Notes under the pieces: model-generated
The model's database searches: none
Seen by the model: only the letters and a program-made list of their open reading frames with translations
What the model was told of the DNA's origin: nothing
Shown here: one piece after another, positions 1-11,183 of the stretch
How positions within the stretch are numbered: position 1 is the stretch's first letter
How the letters are laid out: every line of letters starts with the position of its first letter
Origin: Aricia agestis
Lineage: Eukaryota > Arthropoda > Insecta > Lepidoptera > Lycaenidae
Direction: 5' to 3'
DNA length: 64,000 nt
NCBI RefSeq assembly: GCF_905147365.1
Contig: NC_056423.1
Location: forward strand, 12,380,501 to 12,444,500
Translations under genes and position numbers: made by a program

Positions 1-19
1 ACTACACCGTAGTAATCAA

Positions 20-345
20 TGTAATAAAAAGTGTGTCTGTCTGTCTGTTACCTCTTCACGCCCAAGCCGCTGAACAGATTTTGCTGAGTTTTGGCATGGA
101 GATGCTTTGAGTACCAAAAAGGGACATAAGATACTTTTACGCAGGAAAATGTACGGTTCCCGCGCGACAAACAAGTTTCTGCGCTACGGAATTGCGGGCA
201 TTAACTTGTGCTAATGTAAAGTATCTGTTACCTTTACGCTTAAACCACTGAACCGATTAATATGAATATGGAAATACTTTGAGACAGGAAAGGACATAGA
301 TTTTGTTTTTTTTCTGAAAAATTTAGGGTTCCCGCGCGATTAACA
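20..345 (+). mobile_element. HelA Helitron-like copies (two adjacent partial units)
   Basis: Two consecutive partial copies of the HelA repeat: a GTCTGTCTGTTACC start, the 'cgcccaa.ccgctgaac' block, the 'gggacata' block and 'acggttcccgcgcga'. The first ends near 205 with a decayed hairpin, the second begins near 216. No CTAG end survives on either. Confidence 0.6.
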
Positions 346-775
346 AATATCGACGCTTCTTTTACTCTCATAACCCAGTGATCAGCCTGCTTTAGAAACA
401 CCACCCAACGCGGCAATCGACCCTGCGACCACTTCAAGCTCTGAGCCACTGAAACATGGCGTTACTCTATCACTATTGATCCTAGCACAACCTACTACCT
501 AAACCGAGCTGTTAGTAAATTCGGGCGGAGTCCATCGGTGATTTAGAGGGCGGCAAATTGCGTCGTACGTTACCGAGTGAGCAGTGGACATGATAGTATT
601 AAAACGTTGTTTGGAAATTGGACGGAGATATTTTCGTGGTAGAGACATATTTTACATACTGTATATTGCAAGTGCGTTAGCCGGTTATTAGGGTGACATC
701 AGACTTGGTAGATATTAAAAGCAAAAGACTAAAAGGGTAAAAACATGGGATGTAAAAGAGACGAAACAATCAGCC
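346..775. other. Unassigned AT-rich stretch
   Basis: I see no gene, splice-supported exon or repeat family that I can name. The minus-strand ORF at 240-449 reads through HelA sequence and is not a gene. Confidence 0.4.
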
Positions 776-948
776 TAGTGCGAGTCAGTGGCTGTACCAC
801 GAAACCGTTTTGAGACTCAAACAATCGTACGAGAATGCCGCATCCTACTCCAACAAACGTGAAACATTGTTAGAGCAGGACGCGGCATTCTCGTCCGATT
901 GTTTGTGTCTCAGAACGGTGTCGTAGTAGGCCCACAGACTCGTGGGTA
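776..948. mobile_element. Foldback MITE, roughly 70-bp arms
   Basis: An imperfect inverted repeat. The best-matched arms are 799-850 and 873-924 (about 85% paired, for example GAGAATGCCGC against GCGGCATTCTC), and weaker pairing extends outward to about 776 and 948. The loop is about 22 bp. No coding capacity. The superfamily is undetermined because no clear target duplication is visible. Confidence 0.6.
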
Positions 949-1101
949 CTAAGACTTTAGTAGTCTTAGGGTTCTGGACCATTGACTAAATAGTTAATAT
1001 CAAGCAAGTGTCGCGACTAAATAACAATTTTAAACCTTTCAACTGTCAAGCTATCCACAGTTCTAGAGATGCAGCCTCAAGCCTGGTGAAGAGACAGACA
1101 A

Positions 1102-1425
1102 ACGTGGGAGAACCATGCTTCGGCACGAATGGGCCGGCTCGACCGGAGAAATACCACGTTTTCACAGAACCGGCGTGGAACAGCGCTTGCGCTGTGTTTC
1201 GCCGACTGAGTGAGATTACCGGAGGCCCAATCCCCTACCCTATTCCCTTTCCTACCCTCCCCTATTCCCTTCCCTTCCTATCCCTATCCTCCCCTATTAG
1301 CCTATTCCCTCTTAAAAGACCGGTAACGCACATTCCTTCTGATGCTGCGAGTGTCCATGGGCGACGGAAGTTGCTTTCCATCAGGTGACCCGTTTGCTCG
1401 TTTGCCCCCGTATTTCATAAAAAAA
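1102..1425 (+). mobile_element. GS SINE-like element
   Basis: Begins ACGTGGGAGAACCATGCTTC, contains the GGCCGGCTCGACCGG block, the pyrimidine tract (CCCTACCC, CCTATTCCC repeats), CCATGGGCGACGGAAG, and ends CGTTTGCTCGTTTGCC followed by an A-run. Near-constant 5' ends across the copies suggest a short full-length retroelement rather than random LINE truncations. The ORF at 1008-1388 reads through it and is not a gene. Confidence 0.75.
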
Positions 1426-1868
1426 GACAGCGAAACCTTAGTAATTAGGTCCAGTAAAATAATTCAAACAAAACATTCTCATTTGGGACACGACAACTAA
1501 ATCATCCTAAATGTATTCGTATCACAAAAAGATCTTCTCTAAGTGATCCATAACAAATCACATCACTTCAACCAGTCAGCGGTAATTATAAGGAAAACAT
1601 CACTCACAAGACAAATCACGGCTCCAACCCCCATACCCCCTAACACCCCCCACCTCCAACACCCCCCGGTGATTGATGGAGCCGGACCCTCACATGTTTA
1701 CTCAAAGGTGACCCGGAAGCCAATAACTCATAGTTTTGGCTATTTACAAGCCGTGGTGAAATTGGCTTGGCTATTTTTTACATATTTGACAGCTTTTTAT
1801 ATTAATTTTATCGGTTATGTCAATGGATAGGCTTTGAACGTAATAGAAAACGCTATTTTTTTTTTAAT
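1426..1868. other. Unassigned stretch with C-rich segment
   Basis: Includes a C-rich tract at about 1621-1670. The 95-residue plus-strand ORF (1543-1830) has no recognisable domain, no splice context and simple composition. I do not call it a gene. Confidence 0.4.
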
Positions 1869-2349
1869 CTATACATCTATACATCTGTACATATAAATAA
1901 AATTGGAGTGCCTGTTTGTAATATTGAAAGAACCGTTTTTTACTAAATGCATAATATGAATGTATATAGGGTACAGGGCCTCTATCATGAGCTCTTAAAT
2001 CCATTCACTTTACGTCCTTATACAGTCAGTATAAGGACGTAAAGAGAATGGATTTAAGAGCTGATGATAGAGGCCCAGACATCAAAAAAACATTTTTTAC
2101 AATTTTTGTCTGTATGTCTGTCTGTCTGTTTGTTCCGGCTAATATCCGAAACGGCTGGTGCGATTTTGACGGGACTTTAATTGGCAGGTAGCTGATGTAA
2201 TAACTAAATAGGCTACTTTTTAACTGACTTTCAATAAAGGATATACTTATTTTATTTTTTTATATATTTTGTTCGGAAAAATTATCTCTTTTTTATTATC
2301 TTCATCATCACATTTTGCTGACGCGGACGAAGTCGCGGGCAACAGCTAG
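1869..2349 (+). mobile_element. HelD Helitron-like element
   Basis: Starts TCTATACATCTATACATC and ends with the hairpin CGCGGACGAAGTCGCG, then GGCAACAG, then CTAG followed by T. A 5' TC, a 3' hairpin, CTRR and insertion at A|T are Helitron hallmarks. It carries an internal foldback at 1976-2076 that is absent from the HelD copies at 17832-18206 and 45062-45366. Confidence 0.75.
1976..2076. repeat. Foldback inserted in HelD, 48-bp arms
   Basis: Arms 1976-2023 and 2029-2076 pair with two mismatches around a 5-nt spacer. The outer ends are GGGCCTCTATC and GATAGAGGCCC. Because other HelD copies lack it, it is a secondary insertion or a fold-back duplication. Confidence 0.8.
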
Positions 2350-2546
2350 TTACATAATATAGACAGAATGTTTGATTTTTTACACTTTTTGTAAATTATT
2401 TTACGCTTCATTTTATACTATAGGGTTCAAACGTTATAAAAATCATAATTTATTTGGAACAAAAAACTTTTTCCTCCTACTGCTTTATCAACAGAACCGA
2501 TAGAATTGATTGGTATCGTGGTATGGACTATGAATTTACATTTTAT

Positions 2547-2914
2547 ACGTGACAGAGCCTTGCTTCGGCACGAATGGGCCGGCTCGACCGGATTAATACC
2601 ACGTTCTCACAGAATACCGGCGTGAAACAGCGCTTGCGCTGTGTTTCGCCGAGTGAGTGAGTTTACCGGAGGCCCAATCCCCTACCCTATTAGGGAATAG
2701 GGTAGGGGATTGGGCCTCCGGTAAACTTCCTTCACACACTTCTAACACTTCCTACCCTCCCCTATTCCCTTCCCTTCCCTACCCTCCCCTATTCCCTCTT
2801 AAAGGGCCGGCAACGCACATGCATCTCTTCTGATGCTGCGAGTGTCCATGGGCGACGGAAGTTGCTTTCCATCAGGTGACCCGTTTGCTCGTTTGCCCCC
2901 TTATTTCATAAAAA
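2547..2914 (+). mobile_element. GS element, foldback subfamily
   Basis: A GS copy with diagnostic changes (GGATTAATACC, AGAATACCGG, CACATGCATCTC) and an internal perfect inverted duplication: arms 2661-2691 and 2696-2726, loop 2692-2695. The GS copy at 4042-4412 in inverse orientation has the same changes and the same junction. Confidence 0.75.
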
Positions 2915-2929
2915 CAAAGTTTTTTTTAA

Positions 2930-2993
2930 AACGGGATAAGGTAATGGGGGAGGGTAGGGATGGGAAGGGAAGGGAATAGGTGAGGATAGGGAA
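2930..2993 (-). mobile_element. GS fragment (purine tract)
   Basis: Only the reverse-complemented pyrimidine tract of GS is visible (GGGAGGGTAGGGATGGGAAG and flanking), directly after the A-rich end of the previous GS copy. Confidence 0.5.
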
Positions 2994-4041
2994 TTAATTC
3001 TCGAAAAAGGCATACGCTTATTACCGCACAGACGTATTAACCTCGATAAACGAATTCCGCCCGAAACATACTTACTGCTGGCCTCTATAGTCCATTTAAT
3101 TAGTATTTCTTAAAACGTATCCAGTGTTATTGAATTTTAAGAATACACATCTTAAAACACGTCTACAATAGAATCCAGTTAAAGATGTCGTCAAGTTAAA
3201 TCTTATTTTCCATTAGCTCCTTCTGAGATCTGAGCATTCAATTTGAAGCGAATTCGAGCCAACGCCGAATAGCTGAAATTATGAATAAGTGCCTCCCCGA
3301 CCCGTTCGACTGGCGCTGCAGGTTTTACAATAGTCACTTTTGCGAAGCTCTAATATTTTGATCCGAACATTTCTAGCCGGCGAAAACGTACAACTTTAAA
3401 TGTGAGAAAGCCAAGTCGCTTTACTATCAAGGGTTTTGCACCCAAAGACTGTGACTTTATTACTGTGACTTCATTGTCTGTCCGTCTGTTTGTCACCAGC
3501 CTGCCTAGCATACGCCAACGAGACATCTCACTCTCCATGTTTTCTCGATGTTTGATGGTTTGTCTCTTCATCTCTATTGACCCTAGCATGGCAAACATTT
3601 TTTCTCGCGTAAATCTATCATCGAAATAACACGTTTTATAGAGTTTTGTCCAGATAATGTTGAGATTTTGACACTATGAGAGGAGTAGTTTTTAATTATC
3701 TCGAGAGTGAGATACCTCGTTGGCCTATGCAGGCCGTATAAATATAGTGAAATTTTTACATTTTTGTGCTAAAGGCGTTCTTCTCGTCGGGTTAGTTCCT
3801 GAACCGATGCTAGGTTAACAAGTAGGAGAATGCTGAAAAGATTCAAAGTGTAGATAATATATTAGGCAATTATCATTTTATTTTCACCACGGTCATGCAG
3901 AAAATCGGCGAAAAAATATCACGATTGAACAATGATTTTAAGAAACTCAGTACTAGAGGAATAACAAGTATAAATCAGATGTTGCTATCACCATCAGATG
4001 ATTCTAGGGCTCGTTTTTAGGGTTCCGTATTTACTGATAGC
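2994..4041. other. Unassigned stretch with an imperfect inverted repeat
   Basis: About 1 kb without a gene. Segments 3500-3536 and 3704-3735 are inverse copies (for example CCAACGAG and CTCGTTGG; GAGAGTGAGAT and ATCTCACTCTC), so a decayed foldback element is likely. A TTCTCGTCGGGTTAGTTCCT block at about 3780 is also found in the tandem units at 54.5 kb. ORFs at 3350-3629 lie in this material. Confidence 0.45.
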
Positions 4042-4412
4042 TTTTTTTTTATGAAAAGAGGGGGCAAACGAGCAAACGGGTCACCTAATGGAAAGCAAAT
4101 TCCGTCGCCCATGGACACTCGCAGCATCAGAAGAGATGCATGTGCGTTGCCGGCCCTTTAAGAGGGAATAGGGGAGGGTAGGGAAGGGAAGGGAATAGGG
4201 GAGGGTAGGAAGTGTTAGAAGTGTGTGAAGGAAGTTTACCGGAGGCCCAATCCCCTACCCTATTCCCTAATAGGGTAGGGGATTGGGCCTCCGGTAAACT
4301 CACTCACTCGGCGAAACACAGCGCAAGCGCTGTTTCACGCCGGTATTCTGTGAGAACGTGGTATTAATCCGGTCGAGCCGGCCCATTCGTGCCGAAGCAT
4401 GGCTCTCCCACG
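4042..4412 (-). mobile_element. GS element, foldback subfamily, inverse copy
   Basis: Begins with a T-run (the 3' A-run on the minus strand) and ends at CTCCCACG. Carries the same perfect fold-back as 2547-2914: arms 4234-4264 and 4269-4299, loop 4265-4268. Confidence 0.75.
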
Positions 4413-5019
4413 CTTAAGTGCTTATGCCAGTATTTGGCCTGAGAACAAATTCGAAGGCCAAACTACTAGCATAACAAACTCCATCCAGGAATCAGAAGTA
4501 TTCATGTGAAAGAGTTGCAAATATTGAAAAGTTTTGCTAGCAGTAATTTTATCTATAATTAAGTATAGCTTAAATTAGACAATAATTTATGTATTTAATA
4601 AAACTTTAAATCGAGCCCAAAGCGTCCTTTAAGAATATATCCACCAACTTTTAAACCCAAAACAACGTGATTAAAATATTTAATTAACAAAATTAATTAT
4701 CCGCCATGTTCGTGCCACGTTTGACAGCTGAAATTCATTTGACGCGGCCATTTTGATTCAGTATAAATTTGGAACAAAGGTTCTGTTTTACCTTAATACT
4801 TGGTTTGGTTTGATTTCAAGTTGATCTCAAAGAACATTTTACCCTCGTGTTACATAATTTTTAGTAATAATCATTAACATTTTTGGAATTATTTAAAACC
4901 TGAGTATTAAATGGTTTTCGGATTCTACACAGAATTGGAAATTAAAAAAAAAGCGAATCTGCGGCTTCAAACTAGTATGTTATTACTTTCAGGGAAAAAT
5001 CTTAAGATTCTATGATATA
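4413..5019. other. Unassigned AT-rich stretch
   Basis: No ORF of note, no splice-supported exon and no repeat that I recognise. Confidence 0.4.
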
Positions 5020-5425
5020 CTAACTGTCCCGGTGAACTTCGTGTCGCATTAAAACCTTCCCTGGACTTCTACGAATATTTTAAGACTGAAATTAGCCCAT
5101 TCCGTTCAGGCGTTTCCGAGTTTTAGCGTTACTAACACAATTGAAAATCCATTTTTATATACAGTGTGTAGCAAAAATAAGTGATAGTACTTTAGGATGT
5201 TTAAGTGTTCCTTGTAGAGTTCACTGTGAAAGTAGCAGCGCTGAAAGACGAAAACTTTTCTTCACTTTTGTATGGGCAAGGGCCCGAGTGTCACGAGTTT
5301 CCCCATATAAAAGTGAAAAAAAATTGGCCTTTCAGCGCTGCTAATTTCACAGTGAACTCTCTACAAGGAACACGTACACACCCTAACGTATTATCACTTA
5401 TTTTTGTTACACTCTGTATATAGAT
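5020..5425 (-). mobile_element. HelC Helitron-like element split by a TM MITE
   Basis: Read on the plus strand it opens with a decayed CTAAC in place of CTAG, then TGTCCCGGTGAACTTCGTGT, the mirror of the HelC 3' end (hairpin GTGA..TTCAC, CCGGGACAG, CTAG). Its AT-rich 5' region is interrupted at 5160 by the TM element. Confidence 0.65.
5162..5416. mobile_element. TM MITE, near full length, TA duplication
   Basis: Termini CAGTGTGTAGC and GTTACACTCTG lie between TA (5160-5161) and TA (5417-5418). Long inverted arms include AGTAGCAGCGCTGAAAG and CTTTCAGCGCTGCT. The TA duplication and the size fit a Tc1/mariner-type MITE. Short ORFs across both arms are spurious. Confidence 0.8.
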
Positions 5426-5589
5426 TATTTTCACGAACAGAACTGTCTCTTGTTGATATTTTTATACATTTTTATATTACTATTCAATAGTGGCAAGCTT
5501 TTTATTATCCAGTGATCCAATTCCTAATCCACTCGCGTTGGACATTCAAAGGGTCTTATAGACTTTTTTCTGGGTCTTACGGACCTTGT

Positions 5590-5798
5590 GGAGATAGAAA
5601 GATAAAAATAAGTCGGGTTTTCCTTCCTGACGCTATAACTCCAGAACGCACGGACCGATTTCCACGGTTTTACATTCGTTAGAAAGGTCTCGGGCTCCGT
5701 GAGGCCTATAGAAAAAAAATCAGTAAAAACTTCAATAGAAAAGCAGGACAACAGGGAAAATCATTTTATGGCAAAACAACGTTTGCCGGAATAGCTAG
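5590..5798 (+). mobile_element. HelE Helitron-like element
   Basis: Contains AAGTCGGGTTTTCCTTCC and ends with the hairpin GGCAAAACAACGTTTGCC, GGAATAG, CTAG, T. The 5' boundary is approximate. Partner copy in inverse orientation at 6270-6473. Confidence 0.65.
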
Positions 5799-6269
5799 TC
5801 TTTTATAAAATAAAATAAGACGTGAGTAGAAGAACCAGATAACTAACATTTTATAACATAAGGATAATTACTTACTCATTTTTTAAACGGCGCAGGTAGG
5901 AGATTCAAATACGTTATCGTAGTAAAATGCACGGTTTCTACGAGTTTTTTCGTGGAAAAAACAACATCCTTATACGAGTATAAATCGGTGCCCTCCCTTC
6001 AGTGGATTGACGTACCCTTAACCTCTAAGGGCCCTATTCCCTAATAAGTCACATTAGATCAATATCACATTTATAAAGGGCTTCCGTCACGTTTCGTGAC
6101 ATTTTCGTAACTGTATATTGTATAACGTTTAAGAGGGGTATATTTTGTTACTGACTTTTAAGAGCTGGTTATAATAATAATACAGAGTGCCCCAAAACGA
6201 AATATGACTTTGCGTATAATATAATAGCAGAGCTAATAGAGCATCTTTCCTTTTAAATATTATGATTGA
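5799..6269. other. Unassigned stretch between inverted HelE copies
   Basis: I see no gene or named repeat here. Confidence 0.4.
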
Positions 6270-6473
6270 CTAGCTGTCTCGGCAAACGTTGTTTTGCCAT
6301 AAAATGATTTTCCCTGTTTTCCTGCTTTTCTCTTGAAGTTTTTTCTGATTTTTTTCTATAGACTTCACGGAGCCCGAGACCTTTCCAATGAATACAAAAC
6401 CGTTGAAATCGGTTCGTGCGTTCTGGAGTTATAGCGTCAGGAAGGAAAACCCGACTTATTTTAATATATTAGA
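6270..6473 (-). mobile_element. HelE Helitron-like element
   Basis: Plus-strand reading opens CTAGCTGTCTCGGCAAACGT and closes TTAATATATTAGA, so on its own strand it runs from TC to a hairpin plus CTAG. Complete by this criterion, about 204 bp. Confidence 0.7.
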
Positions 6474-6905
6474 AAATAAATGGGTAAATATTAACTAGAC
6501 ATGAATTGCAAACAGAGTGACCATTTTGCGATTTTAAGATAATGATACATATTATGATTCTCCAAAGCGATCATTTTAGCCCCACTGATGCTATTCTACC
6601 AAAAAAAACATAAGAATTCTCTCGATGAAATTTTATTAATTTACATCCTCATTTCCGCAACAATGTAGCTTACATTACTGTATACATAATCCCTCCTTTA
6701 CCCCCCTCTTTCCCCCCTTAACGAGCGTCGTGCGTGCCCTATCTCGTGGAGATCTCTGCGTGCTAGACAATATTGTTTTTCAAACAAATACCTTTGGACG
6801 GACGGTGTTTGAGGTTTGGCGTAATCTGGATATCAGATTTATATTTGGGGCACATAAAATGAGGATTTTTTTAAAACTAGATAACGCCCGCGCCCAAATT
6901 TTTTG
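6474..6905. other. Unassigned stretch
   Basis: A C/T-rich segment lies near 6690-6720; otherwise there is nothing that I can name. Confidence 0.4.
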
Positions 6906-7241
6906 ACGTGGGAGAGCCATGCTTCGGCACGAATGGGCCGGCTCGACCGGAGAAATACCACGTCCTCACAGAAAACCGGCGTGAAACAGCGCTTCCGCTG
7001 TGTTTCGCCGAGTAAGTGAGTTTACCGGAGGCCCAATCCCCTACCCTTTTCCTTCCGTACCCTCAACTATTCCCTTCCGTACCCTCCCCTATTCCCTTCC
7101 CTACCCTCCCCTATTACCCCTTAGAAGGCCGGCAACGCACCTGCAGCTCTTCTGATGCTGCGAGTGTCCATGGGCGACGGAAATTGCTTTCCATCAGGTG
7201 ACCCGTTTGCTCGTTTGCTCCCTTATTTCATAAAAAAAAAA
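6906..7241 (+). mobile_element. GS SINE-like element
   Basis: Full-length layout from ACGTGGGAGAGCCATGC to the A-run, directly abutting a tRNA-type SINE at 7243. Confidence 0.75.
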
Positions 7242-7242
7242 T

Positions 7243-7505
7243 GACGACCTCTGTGGCTCAGTTGGTGGGCTGTTGGTAGCTCAAGCCGGGGGTCGGGGGT
7301 TCGAACAAAAAGTTTTCAAAGTTCCTGGGTCATGGATGTGTAATAAATATGTGTATCATAAATTATAATAAAAATCTCAAATATATTATGTATAGTATAA
7401 AAGTATTAAATATATTTCCGTTGTCTGGTACCCGTAACACAAGTCCTTCAGACTGTACGGGGCCAGACTGACGTGGTGTGAAGCGTCCATAGATATTATT
7501 ATTAT
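7243..7505 (+). mobile_element. tRNA-derived SINE (family 1)
   Basis: The head resembles a tRNA with RNA polymerase III promoter boxes: A box TGGCTCAGTTGG at 7253 and B box GGGGTTCGAA at about 7296. The body ends GACGTGGTGTGAAGCGTCC and a TATT-type tail. The same body end reappears at about 16877, which supports a real repeat family. No working tRNA is claimed: the anticodon arm does not fold. Confidence 0.65.
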
Positions 7506-7742
7506 TCGTTTATCGCACGAAACGTACATTTTCCGGGACGAAAGTATCTTATGTCCTTTCTTAGTACTCAAGGTATCATAAGGAATCTACCTTGAGTAAA
7601 ATCGGTTCAGCGGTTTGGGCGTGAAGAGGTCACAGAATACGGATACACACACTTACCTAGGGTCGTTTTTATCCGGAAAAATGTACGGTTCCCGCGCGAT
7701 TAACGAATTTTGGCGCAGTGGAGTTGCGGGCGTCATCTGGTT
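7506..7742. mobile_element. HelA pieces, head-to-head
   Basis: A minus-strand HelA half (7506-7650, GTTTATCGCACGAAACG onward) meets a plus-strand HelA 3' half (about 7660-7742) that ends in the GCGCAGTGGAGTTGCG hairpin, with CTGG in place of CTAG. The ORF at 7615-7842 is spurious. Confidence 0.6.
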
Positions 7743-7807
7743 GAATATATTTTCTTTTACGCTTTGGATTAAAGTAAACATGATTGAGGACGTGAGCGGC
7801 AAATGTG

Positions 7808-8360
7808 TTACCGCCCTAAGCGATAATGCGCGGCCGTCCTAAGCGATAATATGTGACCGCCCTAAGCGATAATATGCGCCTGTCCTAACCAGTAAAGTGC
7901 GCCCTAAATGATAGTATGCGGCGGCCTAACTGAAAATGTGCAACCACCCTAAGCGGTAATATACACCCTAAGCGATCCGTAAGCGATTAATGTGCCGCCT
8001 TAGCGCTCTTGCCTCAGCACAAGTGTCGTTCGTCTGTAAGAAGCCTTAAGCGATATTATGTGTTACTGCCCTTAGCGATAATATGCGACCGCCCTAAGCG
8101 ATAATATGCGCCTGTCCTAACCAGTAAAGTGCGCCCTAAATGATAGTATGAGGCGGCCTAACTGAAAATGTGCAACCACCCTAGAAGCGGTAATATACAC
8201 CCTAAGCGATCCGTAAGCGATTAATGTGCCGCCTTAGCGCTCTTGCCTCAGCACAAGTGTCGTTCGTCTGTAAGAAGCCTTAAGCGATATTATGTGTTAC
8301 TGCCCTAAGCGATAATATGCGACCGCCCTAACCGGTAAAGCGCGCTCTGAGCGGTTAACC
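7808..8360. repeat. Two-level tandem satellite
   Basis: A 232-bp unit is present about twice (for example the block starting TGTCCTAACCAG at 7881 and again at 8113), with very few differences, including a 2-nt insertion. Inside each unit a short degenerate monomer of about 20-23 bp recurs: CCCTAAGCGATAATATGCG. No coding capacity. Confidence 0.85.
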
Positions 8361-8969
8361 GAAGTGGTAACTGTCCGGATTATCGGTAATGACCTCATGA
8401 ACATATTCAATTACAAAGCCCGCGGCTTAGTGTCGGTTTAACGCGTTAACGGCGCGTTAAAATTAACACGCCGCTTAATCGACGTTTCAACTACGCTTAC
8501 ACGTTGTAACGTAAATGAAAGTCTTACGATTGCACTCAAAATTTTGTAATAATAACTCAATTTTCTGTTCGACTCTTCGTCAAATTTAAAAAAGGTAATC
8601 AACATTTTTAACCGACTTAAAAAAGTAGGTTATTCTGACTATGGTAGTAAGTATTAAGTACTATCACACACAGTACAGTTCACTATCAAGTCTTATAACT
8701 TAAATAATATTTTGCTTGTTCTAAAATTATGTCCCAGAATTTGAAAAGGATTTTAATTTAATTTATTCAAAGTTAAGCGTTTATAAGTCGCTTAAATGTT
8801 TCTATTGAAACAAATTTCAATAGAAACTTCCTAATCTTGTAGCAAAACTTATAAAATATAACTTCAAATAAATACAAAATTAGAGCCTAGAATCTAGATT
8901 AACTATGTAATTCGAAGATGTTTATCAATATTATTTGACATCTTCAAACGTAGATTAAATAATATTATA
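8361..8969. other. Unassigned AT-rich stretch
   Basis: Contains a short AACCGACTTAAAAAAGTAGG motif near 8611 of the type common at ends of lepidopteran repeats. No gene seen. Confidence 0.4.
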
Positions 8970-9290
8970 CAGGTGTAACAAAACTAAGTGATGATACTTT
9001 ATGAGTGTGTACGTGTTCCTTGTAGAGACACCGTGAAAATAGCAGCGCTGAAATACCAATATTTTTTTCACTTTTGTATGGGCGAGCGCTCCAGCGTCAC
9101 AAATTACCCCATTTGTTTTAGAAGACAGGTCGCTGTAGGTCTGACGTCACTGCGACCCATAAGGACTTGTTACCCCATACAAAAGTGAGAAAAAAATTGG
9201 TCTTTCAGCATTGCTACTTTCACAGTGAACTCTCTACATGGAACACGTACACACCCTAAAGTATTATCACTTAACTGTTTTATTTTTTTA
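8970..9290. mobile_element. TM MITE with enlarged loop
   Basis: Left terminus CAGGTGTAACAAAAC follows TA. The right arm has lost its last bases. An extra segment of about 55 bp (near 9110-9170) lies in the loop compared with other TM copies. Confidence 0.7.
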
Positions 9291-10467
9291 ATGAAAACAT
9301 TTGCTGCTAGAGTCTACAAGTATTATGCGTTTAGTACATATTAATATGTCACCGCCAAGAAGAACAGGCATAAAAATCTCGTACGGGCCTTTTTTAAACA
9401 ACAAATAAAAAAATATACAGAATACCTTCTCTTTTTCTGGAAGTCCGTAAAAAGTAGAGCCTAAAAAGTTGAACGCAATATATAACAGGAGGCATGAAAC
9501 ATGGCAAAAGAACTGATACACTAGTCCAGTTATCCCGCTTGGGATAATCCGCTGCGGACAGGTTAAGCTCCGCCTCGGATACGGCTCTATTAACGCACAC
9601 ACCATGCTGAGCAGCAAGCGGGGCGGAGCGCAATGGAAATACCAATTTATTTACACATCGATATAGATTAAATTATGGGACAGCGTGTTGGGACGGAGCG
9701 AATTGATCTAAAGGCGAGGAATTGTACATTAAGAGTCTTTAAATACAAAGGCTCTTTAAATAGCTTGCAGGTGCAGAACCGTCATACACAAAGCGCCGAA
9801 CTGTCAATAATAATTCTCCAACACTTTCTTGCAGCGGCGGAGCTATGCAGCATTATTATTTATAAGAAATATGTTTTTCTTTTTTTATAATGCAGCTATA
9901 ACCTTTTCTTTTAATGATGTGTTGTCTTTTTTATTTTTTGCTGCTATCATAATAATATTATATCTCAAACTTATAAAAACTTCATTCGCCTCGCAATATA
10001 ACCGCTGCGGCTCGTCATAGTGTGCGCGTTCTTTTTGGGATAAATTATAATGTACTCTTTAACATCCGAGATTCTAAGTAATGTATGGCGGGAAGTTTTT
10101 TCCCGTGTAGTAACAAGGGTTGAGTTGATAAAAGAATGAGGGTTTGTGAAAATTCGAGAGCATTTTTATTTAATCCCGTAGCTTCGTTATGCCTGAATTC
10201 GCACAAAAACCGTACAATTTTGGAATAATAAACTAATATACTTACCTATGTCCTTTTATTCTTTTTTTAGAAACTTTTAATATGTCAAAATATATTTTTT
10301 GCCTAACGGATCATGTGTCAAAAATATCTGTAGTTTATTTGAAAATACTTTATCAGGGCGAGCGAAGCGACCCCTAGTATATCCCACAACCTGTACATTT
10401 TGTGGTACACTTTACCAGACTTTACGGAAAAACTATCACGCCTATTGATTAGCGCTTTAATTATTTA
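9291..10467. other. Unassigned stretch with one Helitron-like end
   Basis: A GCGAGCGAAGCGACCC hairpin followed by CTAG-T lies at about 10358-10379, so a decayed Helitron probably ends there. The overlapping ORFs at 9288-9645 and 9675-10020 show no domain and I do not call them genes. Confidence 0.4.
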
Positions 10468-10663
10468 CTAGCTGTTTGACCGAGCTTTGCTCGGTATTCA
10501 ATAAAACACGAATGAAATAACATTTTTTAAAAATGTTTCCTAGCTAGATCGATTTATCGCCCCCGAAACCCCCTATATACTAAATTTCATGAAAATCGTT
10601 GGAGCCGATTCCGAGATTCCAATTATATATATATACAAGAATTGCTCGTTTAAAGATATAAGA
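10468..10663 (-). mobile_element. HelB Helitron-like element
   Basis: On its own strand: TCTTATATCTTTAAACGAGC start, GCGATAAATCGATCTAGC block, hairpin CCGAGCAAAGCTCGG, eight or nine bases, CTAG, host T. Complete at both ends, with A|T flanks. Confidence 0.8.
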
Positions 10664-11183
10664 TATGTAGATATATTAATATAATTATTATGTCAATCAA
10701 CAGTCAGTCAAGTTGTGAGGACGCGAGCCCTCACAAAGCTCGGCTTTTAGCTTGTTTAAGAAGGTAAGGGTAGGGAAGATCAAGGTAAATTTTCCAAAAT
10801 CAATTAAATTACTTAAATTTATCTTCAGTGAAAACCAACAATTTCTTTGTCCAATCTTTCCTTTTATATCTGTAGTCTATCCATTATTGTGTTACACAGA
10901 TAATAATTAATCTGAACAATGTACAGAGATTACCGGCAATTGTTAATCGCGACCACGGCTCGGTTAACGAGCGTTTAAACCCCGATTACCGCGGTGGAAC
11001 CGGCTCATTGATTACGTTCAGCTATTTTGTTAATTAGGACTGGTTATATCGACCAAGTTCCTGCTTAAACAGTCTTAAAATTTTGCCTTAGTAACCTCAA
11101 AACCTGTTTTTAAAGAACACAAAGAAAGTGTCCGATTTTTTTAACCGCTTAAAGGTTATAGAACGTATTAGAAATATAGACTA
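10664..11183. other. Unassigned AT-rich stretch
   Basis: No gene or repeat family that I can name. Confidence 0.4.

Noticed and set aside
1008..1388. 126-residue ORF rich in proline and leucine
   Set aside because: It reads the GS element and its pyrimidine tract; the same FPTLPYS-type peptides recur at every plus-strand GS copy.
7243..7310. Functional tRNA gene
   Set aside because: tRNA-like head only; the arms do not fold and the SINE body follows.
7808..8360. CRISPR-like array
   Set aside because: Eukaryotic context; the monomers are contiguous and degenerate, without unique spacers of regular length.
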